Of a stretch of 64,000 nucleotides of DNA, positions 8,277-17,120 are shown in pieces. A model generated the notes under the pieces. That model worked only from the letters and a program-made list of their open reading frames with translations. It was not told where the DNA came from and did no database searches. Made by a program: the position numbers and the translations under genes. Positions within the stretch are counted from its first letter, which is position 1. Every line of letters starts with the position of its first letter. Source of the DNA: Agrobacterium salinitolerans (GTDB lineage: Bacteria; Pseudomonadota; Alphaproteobacteria; Rhizobiales; Rhizobiaceae); the NCBI RefSeq assembly GCF_002008225.1, contig NZ_MRDH01000007.1, positions 1 to 64,000 on the forward strand, written 5' to 3'.

Positions 8277-9428
8277 TTAAGCTGTGAGAAGATCGAGGTT
8301 GTGGCGCGAGAGCGGCTCCGGCGCGCCGTCGGTGGTGAGATAGGTCTGGCCGAGCGTCATGGCCGTACCGGAATCGGAATCCATCACGATCATATGCACG
8401 AAGAGCGTCATGTCGGCGGTGATCTCCTGCGGATTGCCGGTATGGAACATCTGATGCTCCATCCAGGATGGCGAGAAGCGCGCGCCCAGCGAATAACCGC
8501 AGGAGTTTAGCCGATGACGCGTCAATCCACGTTCATCCATCACGCGGGCATGAACGTCGAAGACATCGCCGAAGGTCTTGCCCGGTCGCAGCACCTCTTC
8601 GATGGCGGTGAGGTTTTGCAGGCAGGCGCTGTAAAGCTCCTTCTGGCGGAAATCCTGTTCGCCGATCACCACCGTGCGCATCATGGCGGCATGGTAATGG
8701 GCGCTGACGCCGGCCCATTCCAGCGTCAGCTGGTCTTTGGCGTCGAGCCTGCGGCGGCCGGCCTTGTAGCGGCACAGCAGCGCATCCGCGCCGGAACCGA
8801 CGATGAATTCATTGGCGGGGTAATCGCCGCCGCCGGCCAGAACCGCTCCCTGCATCGCTGCCAGGATCGCGGCCTCGTCCGCGCCGGGCTTGATGAGCGG
8901 CAATGCCGCATCCAGAGCCTCATCGGCCAGTTGACCGGCCTTGCGGGCATAAGCGATCTCGGCCGGGCTTTTCACGAGCCTGAGCGTGCTGACGAGATAG
9001 GAGGCGTCACTCATCTGGCAGAAGCTGGCAAGCTGGTTGTCGAGCAGGCGGGCGACACGGCCGGTCATGCCGTGGGTGTCGTATTCAACCCCGATCTTGG
9101 CGCCGAGCAGATCGAGATCGCTTAGCAGGTTTTTCAGGTCGAGTGTGGGGTCGGCATTGGGGCGATCGACCCAGATGAGGATATTGTCGATGACGGAGGT
9201 ATTACGCGCCTGGCGCAGATCCGCCGAGCGGGTCAGAAGCGTCATGGAGCCGTCCGATTTCACCACCAGCGTCTGGAAGAAGCAGTAACCGAAGGTATCG
9301 TAGCCGGTCAGCCAATACATGCTCTCCTGCGCAAAAAGCAGCAGGGCGTCCAGCTTCTCCTCGGCCATTTTCGCGAGCAGACGCTCGCGGCGGGCATCGA
9401 ATTCCGAAAGCTCGAAATGCAGGGCCAT
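8277..9428 (-). CDS. M24-fold (creatinase / ectoine-hydrolase-like) hydrolase lacking metal ligands
   Basis: 383-aa cytoplasmic protein with a creatinase N-terminal domain (about 1-150) and a pita-bread M24 domain (about 155-375). In metal-dependent Xaa-Pro peptidases two Asp, one His and two Glu bind metals. Here the Asp sites read LEWAGVSAHYHAAMMR, the His region reads NSCGYSLGARF, and the last Glu region reads FVHMIVMD, so the ligands are missing. That pattern matches creatinase and DoeA-type C-N hydrolases that work without metal. The start ATG 9428 has GGAGG overlapping the stop of the upstream pgeF gene, so the two are translationally coupled. The substrate is unknown; a peptidase annotation would be unsafe. 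Confidence 0.85.
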   Translation of the reverse strand: MALHFELSEFDARRERLLAKMAEEKLDALLLFAQESMYWLTGYDTFGYCFFQTLVVKSDGSMTLLTRSADLRQARNTSVIDNILIWVDRPNADPTLDLKNLLSDLDLLGAKIGVEYDTHGMTGRVARLLDNQLASFCQMSDASYLVSTLRLVKSPAEIAYARKAGQLADEALDAALPLIKPGADEAAILAAMQGAVLAGGGDYPANEFIVGSGADALLCRYKAGRRRLDAKDQLTLEWAGVSAHYHAAMMRTVVIGEQDFRQKELYSACLQNLTAIEEVLRPGKTFGDVFDVHARVMDERGLTRHRLNSCGYSLGARFSPSWMEHQMFHTGNPQEITADMTLFVHMIVMDSDSGTAMTLGQTYLTTDGAPEPLSRHNLDLLTA

Positions 9429-9429
9429 G

Positions 9430-10224
9430 TCAGTCCTCCAGAATTGCGATTGCGGAAATCTGCCGGCCGTAATCGGGTTCGGCGCGGTGGGTGGTGCGGC
9501 GGTAGGAATAGAAGCGATGTTCGTCGGGATAGGTGCAGAGGCCGAGGTTTTCCGTCTTCACGCCGGCTTTCGCCAGCCGGTCGACGGTGAATTGCTTGAG
9601 GTCGAACAATGCGTGGCCTTGCCTTTCCGTCCCAGCGAAATAATCCGCGTAGGCCGGATCGATATCGGTGAAGCGCGCCACATATTCCGGCCCGACCTCA
9701 TAATTGTCCTGGCTGATAGACGGGCCAAGTGAGGCGGCGATGCGCTCCCGGCTGGCGCCGAGCTTCGTCATGGCCTCAATGGTGTTTTCGAGCACGCCGA
9801 AGAGCGCGCCCTTCCAGCCGGCATGGGCCGCACCCACGACGCCTGCTTCCGCATCCGCAAACAGGATCGGTCCGCAATCGGCGCTCAGCACGCCCAGCAC
9901 GAAACCGGGGGTAGCCGTGACCATCGCGTCGGCCTGCGGACGGCTGCCGTCGTAATTGTCATCGACAACGACGACGTCGGGGGAGTGGACCTGATGCACG
10001 GTGGCGAGGCGCCCCGGCGGCAGGCCGAACCATTGCGTTACGCGCCGGCGGTTTTCCTGCACTTTTTCGGGTTCGTCATGGGAGCCGAGGCCGACATTGA
10101 GGCCCTGATAAAGCCCTTCCGAGACGCCGCCCTGCCGGGTGAAGAAACCGTGGCGGACACGGTTTTCGCCTGACGCGGCGAGCAAGGGGGACTGGAGCGG
10201 GAGCGGCAGCGTTGCGTTCTGCAT
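9430..10224 (-). CDS. pgeF: PgeF/YfiH-family protein (laccase-domain purine nucleoside phosphorylase-like)
   Basis: 264-aa protein of the YfiH/DUF152 family. Conserved blocks include NVGLGSHDEPEKV, ADCGPILFAD with the metal-ligand Cys, and HAGWKGALFGV with the ligand His, followed by LGPSISQDNYEVG. Members have been reported to act as purine nucleoside phosphorylase/adenosine deaminase-like enzymes and, in E. coli, as a factor that prevents L-Ser misincorporation into peptidoglycan. ATG 10224 has AAGGAA about 10 nt upstream. Upstream lies midA (150-bp gap), downstream the M24 gene overlaps. The lgt-midA-pgeF order is common in alphaproteobacteria. Confidence 0.9.
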   Translation of the reverse strand: MQNATLPLPLQSPLLAASGENRVRHGFFTRQGGVSEGLYQGLNVGLGSHDEPEKVQENRRRVTQWFGLPPGRLATVHQVHSPDVVVVDDNYDGSRPQADAMVTATPGFVLGVLSADCGPILFADAEAGVVGAAHAGWKGALFGVLENTIEAMTKLGASRERIAASLGPSISQDNYEVGPEYVARFTDIDPAYADYFAGTERQGHALFDLKQFTVDRLAKAGVKTENLGLCTYPDEHRFYSYRRTTHRAEPDYGRQISAIAILED

Positions 10225-10374
10225 GGTGTGGGAATTCCTTGGAGAATGTCGCTGTTGGCCAGTGGAATAGGGTTAAGCGAGATGTTTCCTGTTGCCGCGG
10301 CATTGCGCGGCGATGTGATGCAGTGTGCCTGCTTCGTGTGTCGCGGCGATGTTGGCCCAGAGGCCATTGCGCTG

Positions 10375-11475
10375 TCAATCCACCGCTCGAAACGGCAAAA
10401 GGTGAAGCGCGGGACTTGAAACGGCGATGACCTTGAAAAGTTCCCCCATCTTGCCGGCGCCTTCGCCGGCGAGGCGATTGACCGCTTCGGCAATTTCAAG
10501 CGTCTGGTCGGGCGTCGCCTTGGCGGCAAGCGCGCCTGCCCGTTCCTTGAGGCCGAGGCCATATAGGAAATCGCCCTGTCGCAGCGCGCCGTTGACGTGA
10601 ACGCCGGTCGCTTCCGCTGTTTTCACGAGGCTTTCGAAATCGACATGGCTGGTCAGATCGGCTTCGCCGGGATGCGCAAGCGCCGGGTCGAAGGCATGGT
10701 TGCGCATGGCCTGCAGCGTATCGCCATAACCGGCAACCAGATGGCCGTAATCAATGGCGAGCGCCGTGCCGCCATGGGCGGAGAGGCGCTGGCAGATCGC
10801 GGTCATCACTGCCTCGCGGGCCGGCGAAATCTCGAATATGGTGCCGAGCGGCTGCCGTTCGGGCTCCGGCGGCAGCAGGGACGGGTCTATGCTGGCAAGG
10901 CCCGTTGAGAAGACGAGTTCGTCATTGGCATCAAGGTTGACCACGCGCTCGCGAAAACCCTGCGGTGTCCTGACGAATTGACGGATGGGAATGGCGTCAA
11001 AGAGTTCGTTGGCGACAAGCAGCAGGAAGCCATCCGGCACATTGTCGAAACTGTCATGCCATGTCAGCCGACCTGAATGTTCGGCCAGCGTTTCCTTCTG
11101 GATGGCGGAAAGGCGGGGACTGGTTTCGACCAGATGTACCCGCATCGTCGCATAGAGCGGCGGTGCGATGCGGCGGATGACGCGCAGCATATCCGACATC
11201 ATGGTGCCGCGGCCGGCGCCGATTTCCACCAGCTGCGTTTGTGCGGGAGCGCCATGCCGTTGCCAGGCATGCACCACGAAGACCCCGAGCATTTCGCCGA
11301 AAAGCTGGCTGACTTCTGGCGCGGTGATGAAATCACCCGAACGACCGAAGGGTTCGCGGCTTTTGTAATAACCGTGTTCAGGATCGGCGAGGCAGAGCGA
11401 AAAATAGTCGGTAACGCTGAGCGGACCGTTGAGCCGGATAAGTGATTTAATACGTTGCGCAAGCGGTGTCGTCAT
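10375..11475 (-). CDS. MidA/NDUFAF7-like class I SAM-dependent methyltransferase
   Basis: 366-aa protein of the DUF185 (MidA) family. The SAM-binding site is visible as LVEIGAGRGTMMSDMLR (about 80-96), and the family's N-terminal signature is seen in DYFSLCLADPEHGYY and PFGRSGDFITAPEVSQLFGEM. The mitochondrial homologue NDUFAF7 symmetrically dimethylates an arginine in a complex I subunit; whether the bacterial protein does the same is not established. The ATG at 11475 is used; an in-frame TTG at 11481 is possible. It starts 16 nt after the lgt stop, so the two genes are almost certainly cotranscribed. Confidence 0.9.
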   Translation of the reverse strand: MTTPLAQRIKSLIRLNGPLSVTDYFSLCLADPEHGYYKSREPFGRSGDFITAPEVSQLFGEMLGVFVVHAWQRHGAPAQTQLVEIGAGRGTMMSDMLRVIRRIAPPLYATMRVHLVETSPRLSAIQKETLAEHSGRLTWHDSFDNVPDGFLLLVANELFDAIPIRQFVRTPQGFRERVVNLDANDELVFSTGLASIDPSLLPPEPERQPLGTIFEISPAREAVMTAICQRLSAHGGTALAIDYGHLVAGYGDTLQAMRNHAFDPALAHPGEADLTSHVDFESLVKTAEATGVHVNGALRQGDFLYGLGLKERAGALAAKATPDQTLEIAEAVNRLAGEGAGKMGELFKVIAVSSPALHLLPFRAVD

Positions 11476-11490
11476 GGGCAATCATACCGT

Positions 11491-12303
11491 TTAGGCGCTT
11501 TTTGTCGCGCTGCGAGCCCGCAGGACCGCCCAGAGGCCGAGGGCGAACATCGGGGTGGAGAGCACCATGCCCATGGTCAGCCAGTTGCCGGCAAGATAAC
11601 CGATCTGCGCGTCCGGTTCGCGGAAAAATTCCACGAAGATGCGTGACAGCGCGTAACCGCAGACGAAAATACCGGTGACGGTGCCGGGCGTCTTCAGCGC
11701 CCTGAAGGCATAGATGGCAATTGCCAGAACGATGACGAGCACGAGGCCTTCGAGGCCCGCTTCATAAAGCTGGCTTGGATGCCGCGCGAAGGGGCCGCCG
11801 GTCGGGAAGACGACCGCCCATGGCACATCGGCAATGCGCCCCCACAATTCGCCATTGATGAAATTGGCGATGCGCCCAAACAGCAGGCCGATGGGTGCTA
11901 CGGCCGCGACGACGTCGAACATGCTCCAGACCGGAATGCCGTTCTTGCGGGCGAAGAGGATCATGGCGATGGTGGTGCCGATCAGCCCGCCATGGAACGA
12001 CATGCCGCCGTTCCATATCTCGAACGCCCTGACGGGATTGGCAGCGACGGCGGCAAGATCGTAAAACAGGATGTAGCCGATGCGGCCGCCAAGCACGATG
12101 CCGCCGGCTGCCCAGAGGATGAAATCGTCAAGATGCTGCGCCGAGATCGGCGACGTTTCATTCGGCCACAGCCGATCCGTACGGGCGAGGCGGCGGGCGT
12201 AGAACCAGCCGAGCATGATGCCGGCGACATAGGCGATGCCGTACCAGTGGATCGAGAGCGGGCCGAGGGACAGTGCCACCGGATCGATATTGGGGAAGGG
12301 CAT
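11491..12303 (-). CDS. lgt: Prolipoprotein diacylglyceryl transferase
   Basis: Inner-membrane enzyme that transfers diacylglycerol from phosphatidylglycerol to the lipobox Cys of prolipoproteins, the first step of lipoprotein maturation. The protein has seven hydrophobic segments, the Lgt signature [22 protein letters not shown] with the essential His-Gly-Gly region, and [12 protein letters not shown] near the C terminus. The start is uncertain: ATG 12303 gives 270 aa and a conventional beginning ([15 protein letters not shown]), while an in-frame TTG at 12333 would add ten residues; neither has a strong Shine-Dalgarno. It is first in the lgt-midA-pgeF-M24 run and divergent from ubiK. The 12304-12613 gap holds both promoters; I see no further gene in it. 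Confidence 0.93.
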   Translation of the reverse strand: MPFPNIDPVALSLGPLSIHWYGIAYVAGIMLGWFYARRLARTDRLWPNETSPISAQHLDDFILWAAGGIVLGGRIGYILFYDLAAVAANPVRAFEIWNGGMSFHGGLIGTTIAMILFARKNGIPVWSMFDVVAAVAPIGLLFGRIANFINGELWGRIADVPWAVVFPTGGPFARHPSQLYEAGLEGLVLVIVLAIAIYAFRALKTPGTVTGIFVCGYALSRIFVEFFREPDAQIGYLAGNWLTMGMVLSTPMFALGLWAVLRARSATKSA

Positions 12304-12613
12304 GATGGCGAGTTGGGTGGGAGCGGCTATCAATCCGTATATATTCCGTCATCGTTGTTGGGAGGACAACGGAACGAGCCATTGTCTCAAGGGGCCGGGC
12401 GATGATGCTCACCGGTCTCCCTGACGCCAAGGAAAATGGCGATTGCGATGGCGGCGGTCAAGGTGATTCTTCAAGCTCCGGCTCAAGATACCGTGGGTCA
12501 CGCAAGCTCTTGTGATTTTTCGATTTCGCTTGCAAGGCGGCGATGGAGTGCCTACCTGAAGGCTAGCAACAGCGGGCAAGACGATGCCCCTGAACCGACG
12601 AAGGATGAGCGCC

Positions 12614-12877
12614 ATGAGCACGACAGGCACCAACCGTTTTCTGGATGAATTCGCCAAGCTGATGACCGATGCGGCAGGTGCCGCGCAGGGTGTGCGCAAG
12701 GAAGCCGAAGCGGCGTTTCACGCGCAGGCGGATCGCTGGCTGAACAGCCTGGATGTCGTCCGCCGTGAGGAATTCGACGCGGTCCGCGAGATGGCCATCC
12801 AGGCGCGGGATGAAAACGACGCGCTGCGCGCCCGCATCGAGGCTCTCGAAACAAAGCTTTCGGCCGCCAAGGACTGA
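12614..12877 (+). CDS. ubiK: UbiK-family accessory factor (BMFP/YqiC-like)
   Basis: 87-aa protein of the membrane fusogenic/UbiK family, which assists ubiquinone biosynthesis in Proteobacteria. It has a short amphipathic N-terminal half (FLDEFAKLMTDAAGAAQG), then VVRREEFDAVREMA and a C-terminal coiled coil ending IEALETKL, the family's trademark layout and length. ATG 12614 is chosen because AAGGA lies 8-9 nt upstream; ATG 12605 is an alternative. A terminator follows within 25 nt, so it is probably monocistronic. The name rests on family resemblance rather than a traced ortholog. Confidence 0.85.
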   Translation: MSTTGTNRFLDEFAKLMTDAAGAAQGVRKEAEAAFHAQADRWLNSLDVVRREEFDAVREMAIQARDENDALRARIEALETKLSAAKD

Positions 12878-12898
12878 TTTTCCATCACTTTTCTCAGA

Positions 12899-12934
12899 AG
12901 CCCCGGATCGCAGGCGATTCCGGGGCTTTTTGTT
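12899..12934 (+). terminator. Rho-independent terminator after ubiK
   Basis: A 9-bp stem (AGCCCCGGA at 12899-12907, TCCGGGGCT at 12919-12927) is followed by a T-rich tail. It sits 22 bp after the ubiK stop. Confidence 0.8.
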
Positions 12935-13303
12935 TTTCGGCTCCCTTTGGCGGACTTGACCTCCGGTTGCCGAAAGTCGTGCTCGGACGCGAATTTTTTG
13001 GGCCTGTGGACACTTCCAAAAAACACAATCGGCAGAGTCGCTTAAGACTCTCGCCTGAGGTGATGGGGGAGGAGATATCCACTGTTCAAAAGGCAAAAAT
13101 GGCGGGGAAGGGGTGGCAGCAGGACTCGGCCATTATACACTGATTTTAAATGATGATTCGAAAAGACCGGTAAGCTCCAGACAGGGTGAATGCGTAATTC
13201 TGGTGGTGTCGGGCAATCGTCTCAAATGTTTATCCCGGTTTGTATGTGCGTTTTGTGCCCGGCGTTCAAAACAGGACATCCCTACCGGCTGAGAAGGTGC
13301 CGC

Positions 13304-13804
13304 ATGAGTCTGATAGAATTTGAAATTGAGCGTCAGTCCAATCCAGTCGACATGATCGAGATTGTCGCTGCCTCGAATGACTGGTCTTTCGAGCGGTCGG
13401 GCGAAGACGAGATTGCCATGACTGTGGCGGGCCACTGGGCCGACTACCACGTTTCCTTTGCGTGGATGGAGGATTTCGAAGCTCTGCATCTTGCCTGCGC
13501 CTTCGACATCAAGGTGCCGGACCAGCGGGTCAACGAAGTCATTCGTCTGCTTTCTCAGGTCAACGGTCAGGTGCTGATGGGGCATTTCGATCTGTGGCGC
13601 CAGGAAGATGTGGTGATCTTCCGCCAATCCCTGCTTCTGGCGGGCGGCGCCGAGCCGAACAACCAGCAGGTGGAAGTACTGCTTTCCAGCGCGCTGGAGG
13701 CCTGCGAACAATATTATCAGGCATTCCAGTTCGTTGTCTGGTCTGGGCTGGATGCAAAAAGTGCAATCGAAGCGGTCATGTTCGAGACCGTCGGAGAAGC
13801 GTAA
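13304..13804 (+). CDS. YbjN-domain protein
   Basis: 166-aa cytoplasmic protein resembling the YbjN family (type III secretion chaperone-like fold), with IEIVAASNDWSFERSGEDEI at the start and a C-terminal helix region. Family members are small, widespread and poorly understood; E. coli YbjN affects motility and stress responses. ATG 13304 is chosen because AAGG lies at proper spacing; the longer frame from 13190 adds unconserved residues. Its stop is followed directly by the proC start (1 bp), so the two are cotranscribed, an arrangement seen in other rhizobia. The 12935-13303 gap upstream contains one inverted repeat (12994-13023) and presumably the promoter, but no gene I can support. Confidence 0.8.
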   Translation: MSLIEFEIERQSNPVDMIEIVAASNDWSFERSGEDEIAMTVAGHWADYHVSFAWMEDFEALHLACAFDIKVPDQRVNEVIRLLSQVNGQVLMGHFDLWRQEDVVIFRQSLLLAGGAEPNNQQVEVLLSSALEACEQYYQAFQFVVWSGLDAKSAIEAVMFETVGEA

Positions 13805-13805
13805 G

Positions 13806-14624
13806 ATGGCGTATAAGGCTTCCGGGCCGCTCGTCCTGGTGGGCGCCGGCAATATGGGCGGCGCTCTGCTTTCAGGCTGGCTGAAAAAAGGTGTGCCGGG
13901 ATCGCAGGTCATGGTCATCGATCCGCGCCCTTCCGATGCCATGCGGACGACGGTTGCGGAAGCCGGAGCTGCCCACAGCGAAAGCGTGCCCGAGGGCGTG
14001 AAAGCCGGTATTCTTTTCGTGGCGGTGAAGCCGCAGATGATGGAAGCCGTGCTGCCCTCGCTGAAACCCCTGCTCGGCGCGGATACTGTCGTTGTTTCGA
14101 TCGCGGCGGGCACGACCATCGGGACGTTCGTTTCGCATTTCGGCAAGGTTGCCGCCGTGCGGGCCATGCCCAACACACCGGCCATGGTCGGCCGTGGCGT
14201 CACGGGTGCCTATGCCAACGAACTGGTGACGCCGGAGCTTAAAACGGTGGTGGACGGGCTGCTGAAAGTCAGCGGCCCGGTCGAATGGGTGGATGCCGAA
14301 AGCGATATCGACGCGGTGACTGCGGTTTCGGGTAGCGGCCCCGCCTATGTCTTTTATCTAGTGGAATGCATGGCCGAAGCCGGCCGCAAGGCCGGTCTGC
14401 CAGCGGATGTGGCCATGCGTCTGGCGCGCGAGACCGTGGCCGGCGCTGGCGAGCTGCTGCATCAGTCCTCCGACGAGGCGGCGCGCCTGCGCCAGAATGT
14501 GACCTCGCCGGGCGGCACCACGGCTGCGGCGCTCTCCGTGTTGATGGCCGATGACGGCATGCAGCCCCTTTTCGACCGGGCGGTTGCTGCCGCAAAAGCC
14601 CGCGCAGAAGAGCTGGCGGGCTGA
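13806..14624 (+). CDS. proC: Pyrroline-5-carboxylate reductase
   Basis: Last step of proline synthesis: reduces 1-pyrroline-5-carboxylate with NAD(P)H. The 272-aa protein has the N-terminal Rossmann motif LVGAGNMGGALLSGW and the C-terminal P5CR signature region (VTAVSGSGPAYVFYL and SPGGTTAAALSVL). ATG 13806 follows GGAGA and sits 1 bp after the ybjN-like stop, which marks it as the true start; the open frame extends upstream only as an overlap. Followed after 12 bp by the tRNA-binding-domain gene, so three genes likely form one operon. Confidence 0.96.
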   Translation: MAYKASGPLVLVGAGNMGGALLSGWLKKGVPGSQVMVIDPRPSDAMRTTVAEAGAAHSESVPEGVKAGILFVAVKPQMMEAVLPSLKPLLGADTVVVSIAAGTTIGTFVSHFGKVAAVRAMPNTPAMVGRGVTGAYANELVTPELKTVVDGLLKVSGPVEWVDAESDIDAVTAVSGSGPAYVFYLVECMAEAGRKAGLPADVAMRLARETVAGAGELLHQSSDEAARLRQNVTSPGGTTAAALSVLMADDGMQPLFDRAVAAAKARAEELAG

Positions 14625-14636
14625 AGGGGTAAGGTC

Positions 14637-14978
14637 ATGAGCGGTGAAATTTCCTATGCCGATTTCGAGAAGGTCGATATCCGCGTCGGCACCATCATCG
14701 AGGCAGAACCTTTTCCCGAAGCGCGCAAGCCTGCTTTCAAGGTGAAGATCGATTTCGGGCCGGAGATCGGCGTCAAGAAGTCGTCGGCGCAGATCACGGT
14801 GCATTATACGCTGGAAAGCCTTGTCGGCCGGCAGGTTCTGGGCGTGGTGAATTTTCCACCGCGCCAGATCGGTCCTTTCCGGTCCGAGGTCCTGACGCTC
14901 GGTTTTGCCGATGCGAATGGCGATATCGTGCTTGCCGCCGTTGAGCGACCGGTACCGAACGGCGAGAAAATGTGCTGA
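14637..14978 (+). CDS. CsaA-like tRNA-binding-domain protein
   Basis: 113-aa stand-alone OB-fold tRNA-binding domain, like CsaA/YgjH and the C terminus of MetG. The hallmark start [20 protein letters not shown] and the [19 protein letters not shown] and [10 protein letters not shown] blocks are present. CsaA of Bacillus has chaperone/secretion-related activity, and the domain binds structured RNA in other contexts; the role here is not fixed by sequence. ATG 14637 has AAGGGGTAAGG-type purines upstream. It converges on the sensor kinase gene with a 15-bp gap. Confidence 0.9.
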   Translation: MSGEISYADFEKVDIRVGTIIEAEPFPEARKPAFKVKIDFGPEIGVKKSSAQITVHYTLESLVGRQVLGVVNFPPRQIGPFRSEVLTLGFADANGDIVLAAVERPVPNGEKMC

Positions 14979-14993
14979 CCGGTGCGTTTGTCG

Positions 14994-16373
14994 CTAAGCC
15001 GGAATTTTGACGATTACCCGCAATCCGCCCATCGGACTTTCATCCAGCGACACGTCGCCGCCATGGCTGCGAGCGATGTCGCGAACGATGGAGAGGCCAA
15101 GGCCGGTGCCCGAAGCATTGAGGTTGCGCGCTTCGTCCAGCCGGAAGAACGGCTTGAACACATCCTCGCGTGAGTTCTCCGGTATGCCCGGCCCGTCATC
15201 GTCAAATGTCATGATGATGGAACGCGGCGCCTTGCGGATATCGATGTGGAGATTACTGGCGTAGCGCCTTGCATTTTCCGCCAGATTGGCGACAAGCCGG
15301 GACAGCGCATTGGGCCGCGCGATGATCCTCTCGATATTATAGAGTTCGTAGCTGAATTTCTTGCCGTGCAGCTCGAAATCATGACCGATTTTTTCAAGAA
15401 GGGCTGGGAGCTCCAGCGTGCCGACATCCTCTTCGACATCGGTACGGGCGAAGGTCAGATAGGCCTCCAGCATCGACTGCATGTCTTCGACATCCTTGTC
15501 GAGCCCCTCGAGATCGGGATTTTCGCCTGCGAGCGCCAGTTGCAGCTTGAAACGGGTGAGAATGGTGCGCAGATCGTGGCTGACGCCGTTCAGCATGGCG
15601 GTGCGCTGCTCCATCTGCCGCTCGATACGCTCGCGCATCAGGATGAAGGCGAGGCCGGCGCGCCGCACCTCGTCCGCGCCGCGTGGGGAATAACCGCTGA
15701 TCTTCTGGCCCCTGCCAAAGTTTTCGGCCGCCTTGGCAAGGGCTTCGATCGGCTTGATCTGGCCACGCAGGAACAGGATCGAAATGGCGATCAGCACCAG
15801 CGATGCGCCGACCATCCAGACAAGGAAGATATGTGTGTTCGAGGCATAGGCCGCGCTGCGGCTGGTAAAGACGCGCAGTGTCTTGTCTTCCAGCTGCACG
15901 CGGATTTCCACGAGCGAACCGTTGCCATAAGTGTCGATCCAGAAAGGCCTGCCGATCTGCTGGGTGAGTTGATCCGCCAGGATTCTGTCGAGAATGGAAA
16001 ACAGCGGTTCCGGTCTTGGAGCAGGCAGATCCGCCTTGGGTTCGATATAGACGCTCAGCCCCAGCTTGTCGCGGGCAATGCGGATGACGCGCTGATAGTC
16101 GTCTTCCTCCGGGTCCGTTTGCAAAAGCTCAATGATCGCGGCGATATCGCGCGTCACGGCGGAGGAGAGGCGTTCCGTTACCAGCTGCCAATGCCGCTCC
16201 ATGAAGACCGCAGCGACCACGCCCTGAAGCAAGATCATCGGCAGGATGATGATGAGCAGAGAGCGTGTGTAAAGGCCGGTGGGCAGCCAATGGCGCAACC
16301 ACCTGCCGGAAAGACGCCAGGCCCTGGCCACGCCGCTTTTTTTGACCGTGCTCAGAAAATCGAGGCTCGCCAT
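14994..16373 (-). CDS. EnvZ-like sensor histidine kinase
   Basis: 459-aa membrane kinase with a TM helix near 35-60, a periplasmic domain of about 120 residues, a second TM near 180-205, HAMP, a dimerisation/H-box NGVSHDLRTILTRFKLQL with the phosphorylated His, and an ATPase domain with N-box (LVANLAENARRYA), G1 (DDDGPGIP) and G2 (GTGLGLSIVRDIA). It is paired with the OmpR-type regulator immediately upstream (31-bp gap), and the MarR gene overlaps that regulator, giving a three-gene regulatory operon. The signal is unknown. Translation is from ATG 16373. Confidence 0.93.
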   Translation of the reverse strand: MASLDFLSTVKKSGVARAWRLSGRWLRHWLPTGLYTRSLLIIILPMILLQGVVAAVFMERHWQLVTERLSSAVTRDIAAIIELLQTDPEEDDYQRVIRIARDKLGLSVYIEPKADLPAPRPEPLFSILDRILADQLTQQIGRPFWIDTYGNGSLVEIRVQLEDKTLRVFTSRSAAYASNTHIFLVWMVGASLVLIAISILFLRGQIKPIEALAKAAENFGRGQKISGYSPRGADEVRRAGLAFILMRERIERQMEQRTAMLNGVSHDLRTILTRFKLQLALAGENPDLEGLDKDVEDMQSMLEAYLTFARTDVEEDVGTLELPALLEKIGHDFELHGKKFSYELYNIERIIARPNALSRLVANLAENARRYASNLHIDIRKAPRSIIMTFDDDGPGIPENSREDVFKPFFRLDEARNLNASGTGLGLSIVRDIARSHGGDVSLDESPMGGLRVIVKIPA

Positions 16374-16404
16374 GACCGTGCGTTCGCCCTTCGTTGGTTG
16401 CTCG

Positions 16405-17118
16405 TCAGTCCACGCTCAGGCGGTAACCGATGCCGCGCACCGTTTGCAGATAGACAGGATTGGCAGGGTCGTCCTCGATCTTGCGGCGAAGACGGTTGAT
16501 CTGCACGTCGATGGTTCTTTCGCCCACTTCCGATTCCGCTTCCACCAGCTCATGGCGGGGAATGGTATCGCCGGCGCGCAGCGCAAAAAGCAGCATGATC
16601 TCCTGCTCGCGATCCGTCAGGCGGATTGTTTCGGGGCCGCGCCGCAATTCCTTCTTGGGGATGGAGAAGCTGTAGGGGCCAAACATGATCTGTTCGATCT
16701 TGGGGGTATCGGGCGAGGTATTGCGCCGCAGGATATTGTTGATGCGCAGGACGAGTTCGCGCGGGTCGAAGGGTTTGGCGAGATAATCGTCCGCTCCCGC
16801 TTCAAGCCCGGCGATGCGCGAATCCGCCTCCGAACGGGCAGTCAGAAGGATGACCGGCACGGATTTGTTCTCGTTCAGCGAGCGGGTGAGCGAAAGCCCG
16901 TTCTCGCCGGGCATCATCACGTCGAGGATGAGCAGGTCGAAACGGATGCCCATCATTTTGCGCCGGGCTTCGGCCGCGTCGGCCGCCACGGAAATGCGAT
17001 AGCCCTTGTCGCCCAGAAAACGCTGCAGGAGATCGCGAATGCGGGCGTCGTCGTCAACGATCAGGAGATGGGCCGCATCGTCATCCGCCGGTGGACGTTT
17101 TGTCGGTGCTTGCGCCAT
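16405..17118 (-). CDS. OmpR-family response regulator (PetR-like)
   Basis: 237-aa two-component regulator: receiver domain (LLIVDDDARIRDLL with acidic pair, phospho-acceptor in LILDVMMPGENG, Thr in LLTARSE, Lys in AKPFDPREL) and C-terminal winged helix ending in the Trans_reg_C pattern around RTIDVQINRLRRKIEDDP and TVRGIGYRL. ATG 17118 is used; a GTG at 17124 overlapping the MarR stop is the alternative, with GGAGG only 4 nt away. The combination of a MarR-family gene overlapping an OmpR-type gene resembles the PetP-PetR pair of Rhodobacter, which influences cytochrome gene expression. Confidence 0.93.
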   Translation of the reverse strand: MAQAPTKRPPADDDAAHLLIVDDDARIRDLLQRFLGDKGYRISVAADAAEARRKMMGIRFDLLILDVMMPGENGLSLTRSLNENKSVPVILLTARSEADSRIAGLEAGADDYLAKPFDPRELVLRINNILRRNTSPDTPKIEQIMFGPYSFSIPKKELRRGPETIRLTDREQEIMLLFALRAGDTIPRHELVEAESEVGERTIDVQINRLRRKIEDDPANPVYLQTVRGIGYRLSVD

Positions 17119-17120
17119 CG

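Noticed and set aside
8277..9428. Annotation as Xaa-Pro aminopeptidase
   Set aside because: The metal-binding residues needed for that activity are absent.
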